64,000 bases of DNA from NCBI RefSeq assembly GCF_018139145.2, contig NC_059478.1, forward strand, positions 14,305,001 to 14,369,000. Direction: 5' to 3'. Below, one piece after another: positions 40,301 through 53,779 of the stretch. The translations under genes were made by a program, and so were the position numbers. The stretch's first letter is position 1, and each line of letters begins with the position of its first letter. The DNA comes from Gymnogyps californianus. Lineage: Eukaryota; Chordata; Aves; Accipitriformes; Cathartidae. The notes beneath the pieces were generated by a model. It did no database searches, had not been told where the DNA came from, and saw only the letters and a list, made by a program, of their open reading frames with translations.

Positions 40301-43300
40301 CTTCCTCAACAAGCCACAGAGTCTCTTGCCCCCTCTACATCCAGCAAGCATAAAGACTTTTTACCAACCTTCTATATCAAGGCAAAATCACTCTGTACAC
40401 ATACCCTGGGCTAGGGGATAAAGAAATACAGAGGGCAATCTTAAGAAATAAAGATATCACAGAAAAGATATTAAATGTATTGTAAGATCTAGGTGTTTAA
40501 AATTGTATTGTTCCCTACCCTATCTGAAACATTTTAGGAAATTAAAAAGAAAGCATGATAGGTCGTGAGTAGGGCTCAGCAGCCTTCAATTCCAATCCCT
40601 CCCCTGTCACTTAATTTCCCTCAGCTTCTTTTTGGCCTCAGAATGAATGCATAAGCTTAAACTGGGACTGTTTACACATACACTAGCAAAAGAGGAAGGC
40701 AGAAAAAATAAGAGCAGTGTACATTGGAAAGGGACATCAATAAACATATCAATTTGCTCTCACAATACTGCAGTGACAGCAACTATCCAACAATATTTAA
40801 TACGTTGCTTTGTAAAAATTAATTACTACACTGTGAATTGTTAAAATATTTCATTTAATCATTTAGACTTATCTGAACATCACTCTGCAGGATAAACTTC
40901 ACAGTGAAGTACAGGCCAGTCTGATTCACATGTAGACACAGGGCATAGAATTAATCCCCCTTTGGGGGGCAGGAGGGAGTGGACAGAAAAAGAAAAAAGT
41001 GCAACCAATAGAAAAAGAGGTCCTTTTGTGTTACAAACACAATATCTTAGGTAAATGTTAAGTAATTTCTTTCATTTATATGTTCTTTTTCCTAACATGG
41101 AAGATAATGGTCTCCGGTTAGAAAAAATTGTGTTATCCAAATAGATCTTTTTTCTAAGCACTAGTGTAGAAGTGCAAAAGTGATATAAAAAAGGATTTAG
41201 TTTTATCTTTGGTTAATCCATCGATTCCAATGAATTTCACAGTCATTTTTGTAAATACAGTTACATTGACCAATGTTTTCATGGCACAGTTCCCCTCTAG
41301 AAAAATCAGAAATAAGAAATGTGAGGGGTTTCAGTAAATTCCCATGACTCTCCACAGCAGGAAGTGAGAAATGGGATTAATCAATATGTTTAATCAGAAG
41401 CTGTCATAGTGCATTGCTGCACTTGTTTCAACAAGTATTAGGCAACTATGCTATTAAAACAAGCTTTGTTGCAATTTTATCATGCCAACATTATAGATTA
41501 AAGATGATTCTTTTTGACATTATTAGAGATACATAAAATATCACTTGTGATATCAAACACAATCTATTTCACCTTGGGAAAAAACTCACTGTCCAGAAAG
41601 GGACAATTTAAGAGAAACTTGCTTTAAGTACTGAGGGATGAGTGAAGCTGAGAGAGGTGTACAGTAAAATGTTACCATCTCCACAAAAACTAAAGACTTT
41701 ACCAACTACTATCTTATATTTGCCTAAGGAACTCCTCATTAGAAACTCTTTCTCTTCATTGGACTTTCAGCTAGGATTTTGGGGTTTGTTGCTAAAAAAA
41801 AAGTTCATATACTTTATATATTGCAATTGTATTTCAAGAGTATCCTAATTCTTAAATGTACCTATTTATTTCACCTGCTTAGGTCAATGGCATAGGAAGT
41901 TTAAGCTCAGCATGGTTAACAAGAAAAAAAAATAAACTGAGACAATCAACATTGTCTTACAGCCACTGTAACTAAATTTATAACTATTTTGTAAATTAGA
42001 ATTATACAAAGAAACACCAAAGATTGGAAGATGTTGCAGAAAATACCTTTTCAAAGACATATAGAATACTGATCATTTCATGGCTGGATAATAATAGCAC
42101 CCATAAAATATTTAAATATACTAGTATCGACTTTGGAAAAGAGAAAAGAATCCATAAATAGGATTGGCATTAAAGTGACAAAGGAAAATGTAAACCAAAT
42201 AATTCATGCAAAGAATCTGAAATACTGTATTTGCCTAAAACATGATCTTTTTGAACTGTATTGACACATGCAGAGGGAGAAAAAATTAACTCAAGAACAG
42301 GACAAAATTAGACACAGTTTGGAGACAATTCCATCACAAATATTATTTTAATGACACTTTATCCAGTGTCTAGCAGAAAAACTAGTCATCACGTGTGAAA
42401 CTGTTTGAAAAATACAGCTTCCTGAGTAAAGCAGAATGCAAGGCATTTCTGCAATGGCCTTCTGAAACAGCTCACTGAAGTTATCCAAATAAGAACAGCC
42501 TCCTGTGACCTTAGTGACTGAAATATTATGGTTTGCAACTATATTTCATCAATAATCATTTAAAAGACTAAAACCTATGTTCCTAGTATTTGTTTATGCA
42601 ATAGGTCCCATTTTCTACAGCAACCCAAACTCACTGAAGTAGAGGCCAAAATACTAGCAAATTAATTGGACCATGCAGCCTTGAAAAACATTTGTAGATG
42701 TCAATCATCAGTATGCATTTATAAAAACAGCTTGTAGGAAAGCTCCCACAAAGACTGCCACACTATGCAGCTCACATTAAATAATTTCTTGTTTAAGCTA
42801 CAAATCTAATGCTTAAATTACCTATAAACCATTAGCCTGAATAATCTCAGGGGAATGGTAATTACAGATACAAAGTCTTTCATCTCAATTAGACTGAATA
42901 TAGAAACAGTAAGCAGTGAATAACTTTCCATAAACAAAAATCTGCTACCATTAAAGAGATCAAGATTTGTTATTGTTACTCACACATTGGGGCAAAGAAA
43001 TAATTACAAAATGAAGATTCATCTAATCAGGATTCAGCCGCACTCAAAGTTTGAATGTTTAACTCGTAATGGGTCTGCAGGGCAACCACAGTGATGGAGT
43101 CAGAAATGGATCTGAATGTCTCCATAAATCATAAGCTGGTCTAGATTTCACTGAAGAAACTTTAAGTAGTTAAGAAATCAGCACATTCTTTGAGAAGAGG
43201 AACCAGCTGTCATCTGGCTTCAGGGCTGCACAGGCATACAACCACTTTCTCATCATGCAGCCCTCATCCTTACTGATAAACACACTCCTGATTTTAACTA

Positions 43301-45368
43301 CATAACATCCCACTAGAGCTGTAAAGGAATATTGAGTCACCTTCATTGCACAGTTGCTAATGGATGAATGATGTTAATTAAACACAGTATGAAGGTGCTG
43401 TGAGACTTAGTTACAAGGAAGGAAAATAGTAATCAACATCATTTCCCTCCATTTCCACTTTTCTGTTTGAAAATAACATCCCCATCTGCAAACACACTCT
43501 TCTGCTTTATGGTTATGCCACTCTTCTCTTCCTCCAGCAGCTTGTTGTGCTTAAAACAAAATTCAGTATAAGACAAAAAGCATTTGTCATTCAGCAGCTT
43601 GTAATGAAGAAGCCTCTGCAATATGAGTTTCCCTTAATTATAGCTACAGAAAGACATATAAGAAGTTGTCTATGAAATACATAAAAAGACAATTTTCTCT
43701 CCTAATCCCAAAATGATTTCCAGCCTTTCTGTTACCTTGCATGCAGTCTGACTTGATGGAAAGTAATGACTCATGAGAAAACAATGAAGCCTCAATGACA
43801 TATTTTTCAAAAGAAATACCATATCTCTTCCCACTCCTTCTTAACTGTGAAGTACAAGCGGAACAACATATTTCATCACTGTATCCTGTTAGCAAAGGTA
43901 TTTTCCAAGTAGCCACACTTTATATTTCTCCTGTGAGGAAAATAATCTCATAGCTCGTTACCGAATTCTTATTTTTAAATATCCCACTTTTCTATTTGAG
44001 GAACTTATCCCACAAGCTGCAATGTGTGTTTGTATTCTCCTTTCATTTTTCTTAATAACAACTGAGAATTCTCAGTTAAATAGGTCTTTTTCCAGTTAAT
44101 CAGTAAAGTTACTAATCATGAGTAAAGTTAGGATCTGATTTTGCACTACAGTGTGTATATAGACCTCCTGCTGATGTGAGCAGAAGATCTGCGTGTGTAA
44201 GGGTTCCTGGAACACCTAGAATACACACACTTTGCAAAGTACTGAAGAGTACTTCTTTGCATGCTTCATGACAGAAATCATCTCTCTTATTCATGGTATC
44301 ACTCAAAATACAAGGAAATGTGTGCGTACTGGGCAAGCTAAGGGTGTGTGAGGAAGTGCAGATAATAGAAAAAAATGAAAGTCTCACAAATAAAATTATT
44401 TATGTTGTTAAAGAAAGCCAAGTTTACAGACAAGGTCTTTGCACCAGATAAAGACAAACATAAACCATGTATCTGCTTAACAGTACAACACAACTGCCAG
44501 ACACATGCTGTCAGGAAAATGGATAGGAAGGAACCTATGAACATACTGAAAACATGAAGTTTCATAACTGCACTGCACCAAATACTAATCATAGCAAACA
44601 ATGGCATAAAGGACCCATCATCGGAAAGAGTTTGTTATTTAGAAAAAATACCATCACGTGCACATAAGAAAGGGGTCGTGTTTTTATGCTACTATTTTAT
44701 AAAAAAGCTCCTTCTTAATATTTGCACTATTGCACATTCCTGGACTTAGTCTCCATTCTTATTTTTTAAGTATCAATCCTTTCTTTTGCTTTTTACTGAA
44801 AGGGATGCCACTGGATTCTATATTCTCAAGGGCCTATCTAGATGTGACAACTTTTTAGCATCTAATTGAATTGGTTCACATAGCTTACCTAGAGAAGTTG
44901 TAAAAACTTTGATCTAGTTATACTTCCTTCCGAGGACAATGCTTGCCCTATTCTTTAAGCAAAATTATGTTGTAAATGTGACCTCGTTTTAACTTTGTTA
45001 AACTTTCAAGTAGATCTACTTGGTATACTTGCAAAGGGGCTAAGGTTTTTCATTATTATTCAAGTTACAGTTTTACTTGCTAACATTCTAGTATCAAGTA
45101 CATGTAAAAGGAAGTTTGGTATTCGTACTTTGAGGATAAGGAACAGGAAATATGAACTGTTTCAGTTTGATAGAAATGCCACTGCAATTACTAAATACTT
45201 TGCTTTCCATTTGCCAGTACTCCGCTCTCCAGTACAAATTTGTTCAGCTATTTAGGGTACAGATCATGAGAACATACCTGTTATTTTGAAGCACTAAGGC
45301 CTACCAGAAAAATGACACTTAAAAGGGGATTTGCAATAAAACCTTTTATGAAAAACACAATGCCAAAA
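37391..45368. other. Non-coding stretch, no gene seen
   Basis: About 8 kb of AT-rich sequence with open frames up to 114 codons (minus strand, 38913-39257), none with a recognisable motif. It holds a minus-strand A/C-type simple repeat at 39005-39031 and a small CCCCC-TTT-GGGGG hairpin at 40956-40968. No transposon, RNA gene or promoter is identified. Confidence 0.5.
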
Positions 45369-45600
45369 GACAACCTGGGAAACTACTTCAGTCCCTTCAC
45401 AAATCATGGTGCATGTCCTCTTGGAACATGTTTCAGAGCACTTCAAGGAAAAGCTCATTGGGAACAGTCAGGATGGATTTACCCAGGATAAGGCCCCACT
45501 GAGAATATTGTGTCAGGTTCAAGCACCCTTTGATCAACTGGAGCAAGTTTTACTTGGAATAGAAGTACTTTCCAACCTGAATTTTCCTATGATTCTATTA
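45369..45600 (+). mobile_element. CR1 LINE with large internal deletion
   Basis: The left part matches the CR1 reverse-transcriptase region: GACAACCTGGGAAACTAC, TGTCCTCTTGGAACATG, then a frame reading EKLIGNSQDGFTQDK, close to the conserved IGNSQHGF/T-K-G motif of CR1-type reverse transcriptases. The right part, from about 45510, is the CR1 3' untranslated end (CTTTCCAACCTGAATTTTCC, then TATGATTCTATTA). The catalytic remainder of the enzyme and most of the 3' ORF are missing between them, so the copy was deleted internally or arose from template jumping. The 66-codon frame here is a fossil, not a gene. The exact junction, about 45490-45520, cannot be fixed by eye. Confidence 0.82.
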
Positions 45601-46114
45601 ATTTAACAACTTTAATCTGAAGGCATAAAGATTTTACAGCTACAGTAACACACTCCTGGCTTTCTATATTCTATTGCTTGTATAAATACATATGAGGAAA
45701 GCAAAACCGCTCTTTCTCTAACCCTATGTTGCATCAAATTCAGTAAGTTAGAAAACATGTTCCATGTGAATTTCAGTCGTTTTGAACTTTCTTTGCACTC
45801 TAAAGGCCAAAGAAAATAAAATATACTGAAAACTCCCTAAAGTTCAGATTATAGTTTAAAATTCTTTGACAATTTAATTTCATTGCAACAAAATAAAAAA
45901 AAATCATTTATAATCACATACTTGACATGAGAGCTTTCAGATATACAAGTTTAAATGAAACCGTATTTGCCAATGGAAAACTGTTCCCTCAACTCTTTTG
46001 ACCATCTCTAGTTATACTGACCCAATGAAGCCACAGAGTTAGGCCACAATTCCAGGAAAGTACTAAAGTATGTGTTTAATGCATTTCTGAATCAATGCTT
46101 TATACCGTACACAA

Positions 46115-46134
46115 TCACTCTGACTTCAGAGTGA
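46115..46134. repeat. 9-bp inverted repeat, 2-base loop
   Basis: TCACTCTGA (46115-46123), CT, TCAGAGTGA (46126-46134) is a perfect, almost continuous palindrome. The surrounding wording (GACTTCAGAGTGACTCTCAT) faintly recalls old amniote interspersed repeats, but I cannot name one with confidence. Confidence 0.75.
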
Positions 46135-48503
46135 CTCTCATCAGAATTTTACCACTTCTAGTTACAATTAACACTCTGAAAGTGTGACTGAGCCTGAAGT
46201 TTTTCCTCATTCCTCCAGCATCATCTCAAGCTCTCCCTATTAATTTTCCTTATATTTAATTAAATTATCATCAATGACCTTACTGACTGGTCTCTATCCT
46301 TACAAGTTTTTCTTTTTGCCTGCATTTTAATGCAGGATTTTTTTCTCCCCATAACTATGACTCCAGGCTCTAGCCTGCACTTAGTCAGGTAATATTTTCT
46401 CTTTCATGCCCTTTAAAAAAAAAACCAAACAAAACAAACCTCTTTCTAAGGTCTATGTATTATAACCTTTAGGCAAGAGGATTGTCAGGTTGACATATAA
46501 AATTTCCTTGAGTGTCTTTCAAGAGCTTTGAATGTTTTCGTGTTACTATAGCCTTAAATCATGGCTTTGCGGAAAAAAATGTTATTAGTTCAAACAATTA
46601 ATATCTCTGTATTACCATTTGCTTCTATTAATCATTTATATTTGATTCATTAAAGATATGATTTAATTTTGGTACTAAATAGGAAGATGTAATGATTTGA
46701 TTTTTAGTATTATATGATGTATACATTTCTACTCCATTGCAGATTTAAAAATTATTAGCAAATATAACTTGGTAAGATGCAAGGCATGGGGATACAAAAC
46801 TATCACAAGTATTGCCATAATGTCACATTCATTTTCCATACTGTAGTGAGTGAGTTTTAAATAATACTCAATCTATTTCACTCAGAAAAGATTAAAGAGA
46901 GGAAAATTACTTTCTATGAAATGTTTGAGCTTGAATGTGAAGAAAAATGTCTATCAATAGTAGCATTGTTTTTTCCAAAACTAAGCTTCTAGCAATCAAA
47001 ACTGAAGCTTTTTAAGTACCACTGTAAAGTATGATACTGCATGTACAATAGCTATTCCTATAGATTTCCATGTCTTTAGGACATAGTCATCTTCTGATGT
47101 CACAGAACAGCCTGGATTTGAACAATCTTCGCAGTTTTGTCACTCGCAAAGGTAACTGGTGACTGCTTCAATTTCTTGAGGCTGAGTTTGACTGGCAGCG
47201 GAATTTATAACATACAATCCAGGAAAGCGAGTTAGGTTCTCGAGACAAAAGGATGACCTTCCTTGGCTCCCACACTTTCTCAAAGGAAAGAATTATCTCC
47301 CTCAAAAGACTGTGAGCAGGAGCCTCATTTAAAATGTTCTGACTCGTACTCTGGAGAAGTCTATTTGTCTCAATCAGTTCTCATGAAAATCACCTTATGG
47401 GTTGTCCTGATTGCATTTTGGGGCATAAAGACTACTACTTAAAGTTTTACGGTGTAGTAATCCCTGCACCACTTTTACAGAAGAACAAGGCAGATTTTGC
47501 AAAGCTTTCTGACACAGATTTCTTCATTAAAAAAAATTAAAAAAAACACAAACCAAAAAAAACCCTTATGAAATTCCTAGACACTTAGTCTTAGTCAAAA
47601 TCTCCAACTGAACAAAAATTTAAAAACAGAAAAATCTAAGTAGAAAAATATAAATTTTGACAGATCACCATAAAGAAAGCTGTATAAATAATTTCATATT
47701 ACATAAAACTCTTATTCTCCAGTTTATCCCCCTAAGCATTCACATTTCTTCAGAGACCTTCTGATTTCTCACTCTCTTGAAACGGTAACCAATACAAATA
47801 AGAAGATACTATTCAGGCTGGTCTTGTACTAGGTTGGATTAACTTGCTTCAGGAAAAATCAGTTTATTAGCATACCTATGGCATCTTCCAAGCTAATGCT
47901 CTCTTAAAGTCAATCAAAGTACCCCAAACTTTCTTCTTCTCAATGACTAGTGGTTACAAGCTTCCTTTCAAATTTGCCTGAGGGCAGGAGGCTGACCAAG
48001 TAGTTCACTGATGCTGACAGTTGCCCACATACATAGTCATTTTTTATTACTTTTATCATGAGATCTGGGACACATAGAATATGAAAACTTAGTAAATAAG
48101 TGGAATCAAAGTAAGGTATTGGAGAACTAGCTGCACAAGCTAAAACTACAATAAAAGCTTCTGGTACGAAAAAATAATTAGTAAGTCTCACTGGGCCTAT
48201 TCTAGGATAATTTCAGTAGGATAACTTTACATATTCATGAATTCAAAAAAATGCAATCTGCAACAAAGAGACTGGAAAAATTGAATCACCTTTCCTCATT
48301 GGTGTCTCACAGTCAGTTATCTCTAAACCTGATGAAATCTATGCTGCAGTGTGTGCCTGCTCTACAGAAATGACTTGCAGGTGTGAAAAGTTCAAAATAT
48401 TTAGAAAACTTACTGTAAATGTTGTAATTCTGCATTGTCTGGAAGCATTAAAAAAAAATCCATGGTGCATTACTTAGTCTGAATCAGTCAGAGAAACTAT
48501 ACA

Positions 48504-48533
48504 GAATTCCATAAATTCTGGAATTCCATAAAT
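48504..48533 (+). repeat. Direct repeat GAATTCCATAAAT, period 17
   Basis: The 13-base word GAATTCCATAAAT occurs at 48504-48516 and 48521-48533: a small, probably recent duplication in non-coding DNA. Confidence 0.85.
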
Positions 48534-51500
48534 GAATTAATGTGGAAATACATCTAACACTAATACTTACAAATTTCCATTTAAGTTTCATTGCTTACAA
48601 ATAATTGTGCTTATTTCTTTGGAATTCAATTTCCATTACTATTTGTACAAGCTAAACTCATCTGTTCAAAGATTTGTACAACCTCCTTCATCATATTGCT
48701 AATGCATTCCAGTACTGACTGATAACATCTTTCTACTACATTCTAGTTCTCCATTCAGCAGATTGTCAATGAAGAGCATTAGAATAAAGTAGGCACACTC
48801 TTTTTCTTATCATTGATGATAAGCTGGGATTTAAACAAACAATTACACAGGTTTACAGTTGTAATTCCAATGGCTCTTCTGGAATTTTTTTCTCTTTCCA
48901 ACTGGTATTTGGGAAAAGAGAATTAAGCCTTTACTGATATGTTCAGAACTTTATGCCGTGGATCAAAATGTGATTTTACAAACATTTTAACTTCCTTTTT
49001 ACTTTTACTTTTCCTTTTTAGAATCAGATAAGTACATAACTAGTTTTGCCAAAGTCCATATTAATCTCGAGCCCTCTGTTCAGAGGACAAATCCTTTTCT
49101 TTCATTCTCTCCCGAGAGCTCCAACTCTATTGAATCAAGGAACTACATTTTATGACAGAAGCAATCAATTCATTAACTTGAATTTGTTATTTCCCCACAA
49201 AACAAATCCCAGTATACAGAACCACAGACAGCTTATACGCTGTCATATTCCACTGTGAAAACAAACACTTAAGATTAAAAACAGAGATTAATTGAGTATC
49301 CAAATGTTCTGTAAATTTCCTGATAGGGTTTCTCCACTCTATTCAAATTATTTATTCTGATGAGTTACAAGGCCAGCTAAAATCATACCCAGTCTCACCA
49401 AAAATCTATAAACACAAAGATTTAGGAAAACATACATAGGATACAGAGATAGAGTCAACGCAAGTGCACATACGTGTAAACTGGAGAGAAAAGAGAAAAA
49501 AAAAGTCTCATACATTCCTGATGCTAATATTTAGGAAAGCTACAATATCCTACAGCCTTCAGAGAAAAATGTCTTCTCAGCCTTTCAGGCATATAGCCAC
49601 ATATACACAGCTTGAAAATTCCTCTGACCTACAAGGAAATCTCAGCTAAATAAAAGGCAACAACAGCACTCCTTCACAAAGATTCATACACATTTACAAT
49701 AAGAAGGTAGAGCACTTTTGATGAATACATTTTCCTATCTACAAACCTTATAGTTTTTTCTTTTTAACTGTGTAAAATATTCAGAACAAGACGCTAAAAT
49801 GTTTAAATATCATTATTATAGGAGAATTAATATGACTACACATTACTGAATTGCTAGACTTCCCACATCAAAACTTCTTTTGATCTTTATTAGGAGACAT
49901 GAGCATTAAAGTCTGACATTTTTGTTATGCATGTTTTGATTTACATACTTAATTTTGTTATTATATTTATATTAAAACGCCACATGAAATGTGAAGAAAG
50001 TAAACCCATGGTTAAGGCAGATTCACACCACATTCTTTGAAAGCTTTCTTAACATTTACAGGGTATTTGAGTCTGACTTAATGTAACTATCACTTTTCAC
50101 CCCTCTTCTCTTTCTGTCCAGAGTTCTGTATCATGCTAATTAGAAATAAGAATCTGACTGTAACATTGCCATATTTTTTGAGATGGCCTTTATTTTGGCC
50201 CTTTTTTACCCAGAACTGCAAGTTTCAGACAACCTTATGCTATTAACTCTTCCTAGTTGCAGAAATTCATTTCACATTAGGCAGAAGTTTGTCAAAGAAC
50301 TGGAGACCGCTGCATAAACTGTTGAAAAATGAGTTTACTAAGAATGTATACAAAAGGTTGTATTAACAAGAACAGGTCAAACACAACCAATTTAAACTTG
50401 TAAAAAGTAATATAGTTACGCATTGTATAGCAGATCTACAAATTTTTTTTCTTTTAGAATAGACGTATTTTTCTCCTCTGCTCTGTCGCTGATCTTCTTT
50501 CATCAGCTGGATCAAGGCAGTATGCCAGAGCATCTATTAGCCTCAAGTTTAGTGGATATTCCAGATTTCTTCATTTGCACTTTTCGGATTACATCAGGTA
50601 GTCCTCAACATTGTCCAGTTCCTCCAAAATATTTAAAATGTTGCCTCTGACAAGTTACAAAGATTTACTATTGCTGTAAAAACAGATGGTATGTGTGCCA
50701 GTCCAAATAAACCATTTTAGAGTCATCTTTGGATGCTTTCCACACTTCAGTAAAAATTAGCACCTACATTTCAACTGCTTGGCATTTATCCTAAGCTTGC
50801 CTGAAATAATGATCTAAAATCCACAGTTGAAAAAACAATAAAATATACAGTGACAAACTGGAAAGAACTAGAGAAGGATTATAGGATTGAAAATGTCTGT
50901 TATCTATCCTGTATGAGCAATTTTACGGTATAAGATTGCTAGGGTTCCATCAGTTTACCTTAGGAAAGGTAAAAAATTACTTCATCACAACCTATTCTTA
51001 AATACCTACAAAAGGAATATAAATAAAACAATGCTATCAGACAGAGGTAGATCAAGAAAAATCGGGGGAAAAATATCAATCTAAAAATTAAATAAAAGGT
51101 TTTAATAGAGGAAAAAAATTAACTGTGAAGAAAAGCAATGAAAAATGGGTTCCTTAGCATTTCATCTTTAAGAAAAAACTGTATCAGTGAAAAAAACCCT
51201 ACGCTGTTCTTTAGGAAGTCATATTACCATTACTATGTAGATCAGACAGAAACCCAGAAAGAACACTCATACTGTAAGAGAACACTCTTACTCTACAAGA
51301 TATCATTTACTTACCTGTCCCAAGAGAAGATGCAGGTCTGAATCCTGCACGTTAACTCCTTTCAGAAAGGTAGAATTCATATTTCCTTATACTTTCCTAT
51401 TAACTTAGTTTCTATACTTTATCACATATGAATTACTGAAAGATTAAAGTCAATTTATCACTATTGTATCAGCTATAAAATATTAAACAATGAAAAGCCC

Positions 51501-52579
51501 ATCAGAGGTAATACAAGAGAAGCCCTTTTTAATTTACTATGGGTTCCTTTGTAAAACAGTTGTATTCTCAGAATTTATTTTAATGAGTTCTTTGAAATAA
51601 TAATTCAAAAAGAAATTTTTTATTAATGACTATTGTACATTAAAAATAAGATCTAGGAAATTGAAGACAGAAGCTATAAAAGGTACAGATTCTAATGAAA
51701 AACTCATCCTTACATAATTCTGATACCCTAAATAGCACAAGCTTCACAGAAAGTTTCTAGCTGAATTCATTCCATAACTAACGAGCAGGTCAGCCTACCT
51801 GTTTCCCAAGCCCACTTTAAATGCCCACAACCCCACAGCATATAGGCATGACCCACAATCCTTTGTTATCTGGTGAACCAATTAGCTGTAATTAATTAAA
51901 TCTCAGCTGACTACACAGGACTTGGAAGGCTCTCCAGGTATTTAAAAACCAATCCTAGCAGTCCTTCTGTGTAACACAATATTTTCCCAAGAGTAGAGAA
52001 AGGGCAAGAGGAGGGAAGTATAATTTCAGTTTTGAGTATACTTCTCTAGTTACTGTAGCTCTTAGTTAAGAGCTGCTTCTATGTGATTGTATATATATAA
52101 TGTATATATGTCATTAAAGCAGCATGATTTGTGCATTTTCTTTCTTAAGGGTACGTTCCAGTGACTTGCATTTCCTAAGATACTACTATTTTTTACTGCT
52201 TAGCAAAGGTGTATATTCTGAAATGTAGAAAGATTTCTTAGAACGTAAACTTCCTTATGTGTTATAATTCTTGCTATAGCAGTTAATCCTAAAACCCATT
52301 TCTTCTCACTTCCCAGTTCTCAAAGAAATGCAATCAAGAATAGTATGATCAAATGACATATTTGATATTTCTGCTACTGCTAATTCCTATGAACCAATGC
52401 AAAGAAATGTTAGGGGAATAGTGGACAAGTAGCAAAAACAAAGGTATTTCATGCTGTTGTGGTTTGATCCCAGCCAGCAACTAAGCACCACACAGCCACT
52501 AAGCCCTCACCCCTCCTAGTGGGATGGGGAAGAGGATAGAGAAAAAAAAAGTTAAACTCGTGGGTTGAGATAAGAACAG

Positions 52580-52585
52580 TTTAAT
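52580..52585 (-). promoter_or_regulatory. LTR poly(A) signal ATTAAA
   Basis: Plus-strand TTTAAT reads ATTAAA on the LTR sense strand, directly before the CTGTTCTTATCTCAACCCAC block conserved between copies. It would define the R/U5 end of retroviral transcripts; activity today is unknown. Confidence 0.55.
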
Positions 52586-52787
52586 AACTAAAGTAAAATA
52601 AAGTATAATACTAACAATAATACTAACAATAATAATAATAATGATGATTGTAATGAAAAAGGAATATAACAAAAAAAAAAAAGATAAAAAAACGCAAGAA
52701 AAGACAAGTGATGCACAATGCAATTGCTCACCACCCGCTGACTGATGCCCAAGCAGCAATCCGCCCCTCCCAGCCAACTCCCCCCAG

Positions 52788-52795
52788 TTTATATA
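52788..52795 (-). promoter_or_regulatory. LTR TATA box TATATAAA
   Basis: Plus-strand TTTATATA reads TATATAAA on the LTR sense strand, at the same relative place as in the 57801 copy. A core promoter site in U3, still intact in sequence. Confidence 0.6.
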
Positions 52796-53058
52796 CTGAG
52801 CATGATGGTCTATGGTATGGAATATCCCTTTGGCTAGTTTGGGTCAGCTCTCCTGGCTCTGCTCCCTCCCAGCTTCTTGCACACCTGCTTGCTGGCACAG
52901 CATGGGAAACTGAAAAATCCTTAACTTAGGATAAGCGCTACTTAGCAACAACTAAAACATCAGTGTGTTATCAACGTTATTCACATACTAAATCCAAAAC
53001 ACAGCACTTACCAGCTACTAAGAAGAAAATTAACTCTATCCCAGCAGAAACCAGGACA

Positions 53059-53684
53059 CATGTGTTCCTATCAGACTCAAAAGCACAGGAAAGTCTTTGA
53101 AAAGAAGAACAGGAACTATGGCCAAAACGTATGGCACACAATTTTTTCATTCAAACATATCATATGAAATTTTAAGTAATTTCTTTCATCCATCCTTTTT
53201 TTATTCTCCTTTTACAAACATTTAGGCAATCAAGTTTTTGTCATATAGAGGTCCACAGAATAGCAATTTCAAAGACATGCATGTAAATACTCAAGAAAAT
53301 TCAATGCAAACTCCCTTCTGCATGAAAAATGCTAACATGCTCAAATAGTTGGGGTACAGAAACAAAAACCTGAAGGGTTTTATTTTTTTAATTTCTTAGT
53401 TTCATTCTAGCTACTGTAACTGAACAAGAGTGAACTACATGAGTAGTTATATAGAATATTTTATAATTAACCCAGATAATTGGAATTATATTAACATAAT
53501 TTTAATTTAAATTGTTACTTTTAAAATAAATTATATTTAAAAAGCAACAACCCAATCCTTATCCAAATATTCAAATAAGAATAAGCTCAAGGAAGATTAA
53601 ATATAATTATTATTTCATTTATCTGAAATCACATTAAATAATCTTAATTTAATAATTTTCTTTGTTTGCTTTTTTGCTCTATAG
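53059..53684. other. Non-coding stretch between LTR and candidate exon
   Basis: Very AT-rich, especially 53440-53680 (TTAATTTAAATT-type sequence). I see no gene or repeat apart from the polypyrimidine run that ends at the putative splice acceptor at 53684. Confidence 0.5.
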
Positions 53685-53779
53685 CAATCCTAAGAAAATG
53701 CACAGACCAGACCCTTCTGTGAAGCCAGCAGGAAAACTCCCAGTGAATGAAGAGGAGGAAAGATCAGACCCCTGTCAAA
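53685..53779 (+). other. Candidate internal exon (95 nt), unidentified
   Basis: A GC-richer island (about half G+C by eye) in strongly AT-rich DNA. It is preceded by a pyrimidine-rich tract ending TTTTTTGCTCTATAG (acceptor AG at 53683-53684) and followed by CAAA-GTAAATG (donor GT at 53780-53781). One of three frames is open across it, entered with the last base of a codon and left after the first base of one; it includes HRPDPSVKPAGKLPVNEEEE, a plausible hydrophilic, acidic cytoplasmic-tail or linker sequence. I do not recognise the protein. If real, it is one exon of a gene with very long introns transcribed rightward, which fits the surrounding desert. It could instead be an lncRNA exon, a conserved non-coding element or chance, since frame openness over 31 codons is weak evidence. 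Confidence 0.3.

Larger units (their letters stand above)
45601..52454. other. Non-coding stretch, no gene seen
   Basis: Open frames are at most 83 codons with no motif. It contains a 9-bp inverted repeat at 46115-46134, A-tracts grading into A/C-rich sequence at 46415-46440 and 47529-47564, a short duplication at 48504-48533 and a TATATA-rich patch near 52090-52115. The patch at 47090-47350 is slightly GC-richer, without further structure. Confidence 0.5.
52455..53058 (-). mobile_element. Full-length solo LTR, avian ERVL-like
   Basis: About 604 bases running on the minus strand from TGTCCTGGTTTCTGCTGGGA (read from 53058) to the ...CCACAACA end at 52455, with the TG...CA termini of retroviral LTRs. 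It is the same subfamily as the copy at 57801-58414, but inverted. Flanks are CATGC (52450-52454) and CATGT (53059-53063), four of five identical, consistent with a 5-bp target duplication that has mutated once. The TATA box, ATTAAA signal and the ATT-type microsatellite are all present. No gag, pol or env sequence adjoins, so it arose by recombination between the two LTRs of a provirus. The short frames inside it are not genes. Confidence 0.92.

Noticed and set aside
40956..40969. CCCCC-TTT-GGGGG hairpin as a functional element
   Set aside because: Short, isolated and without a flanking gene; such small hairpins are expected by chance in a window of this size.
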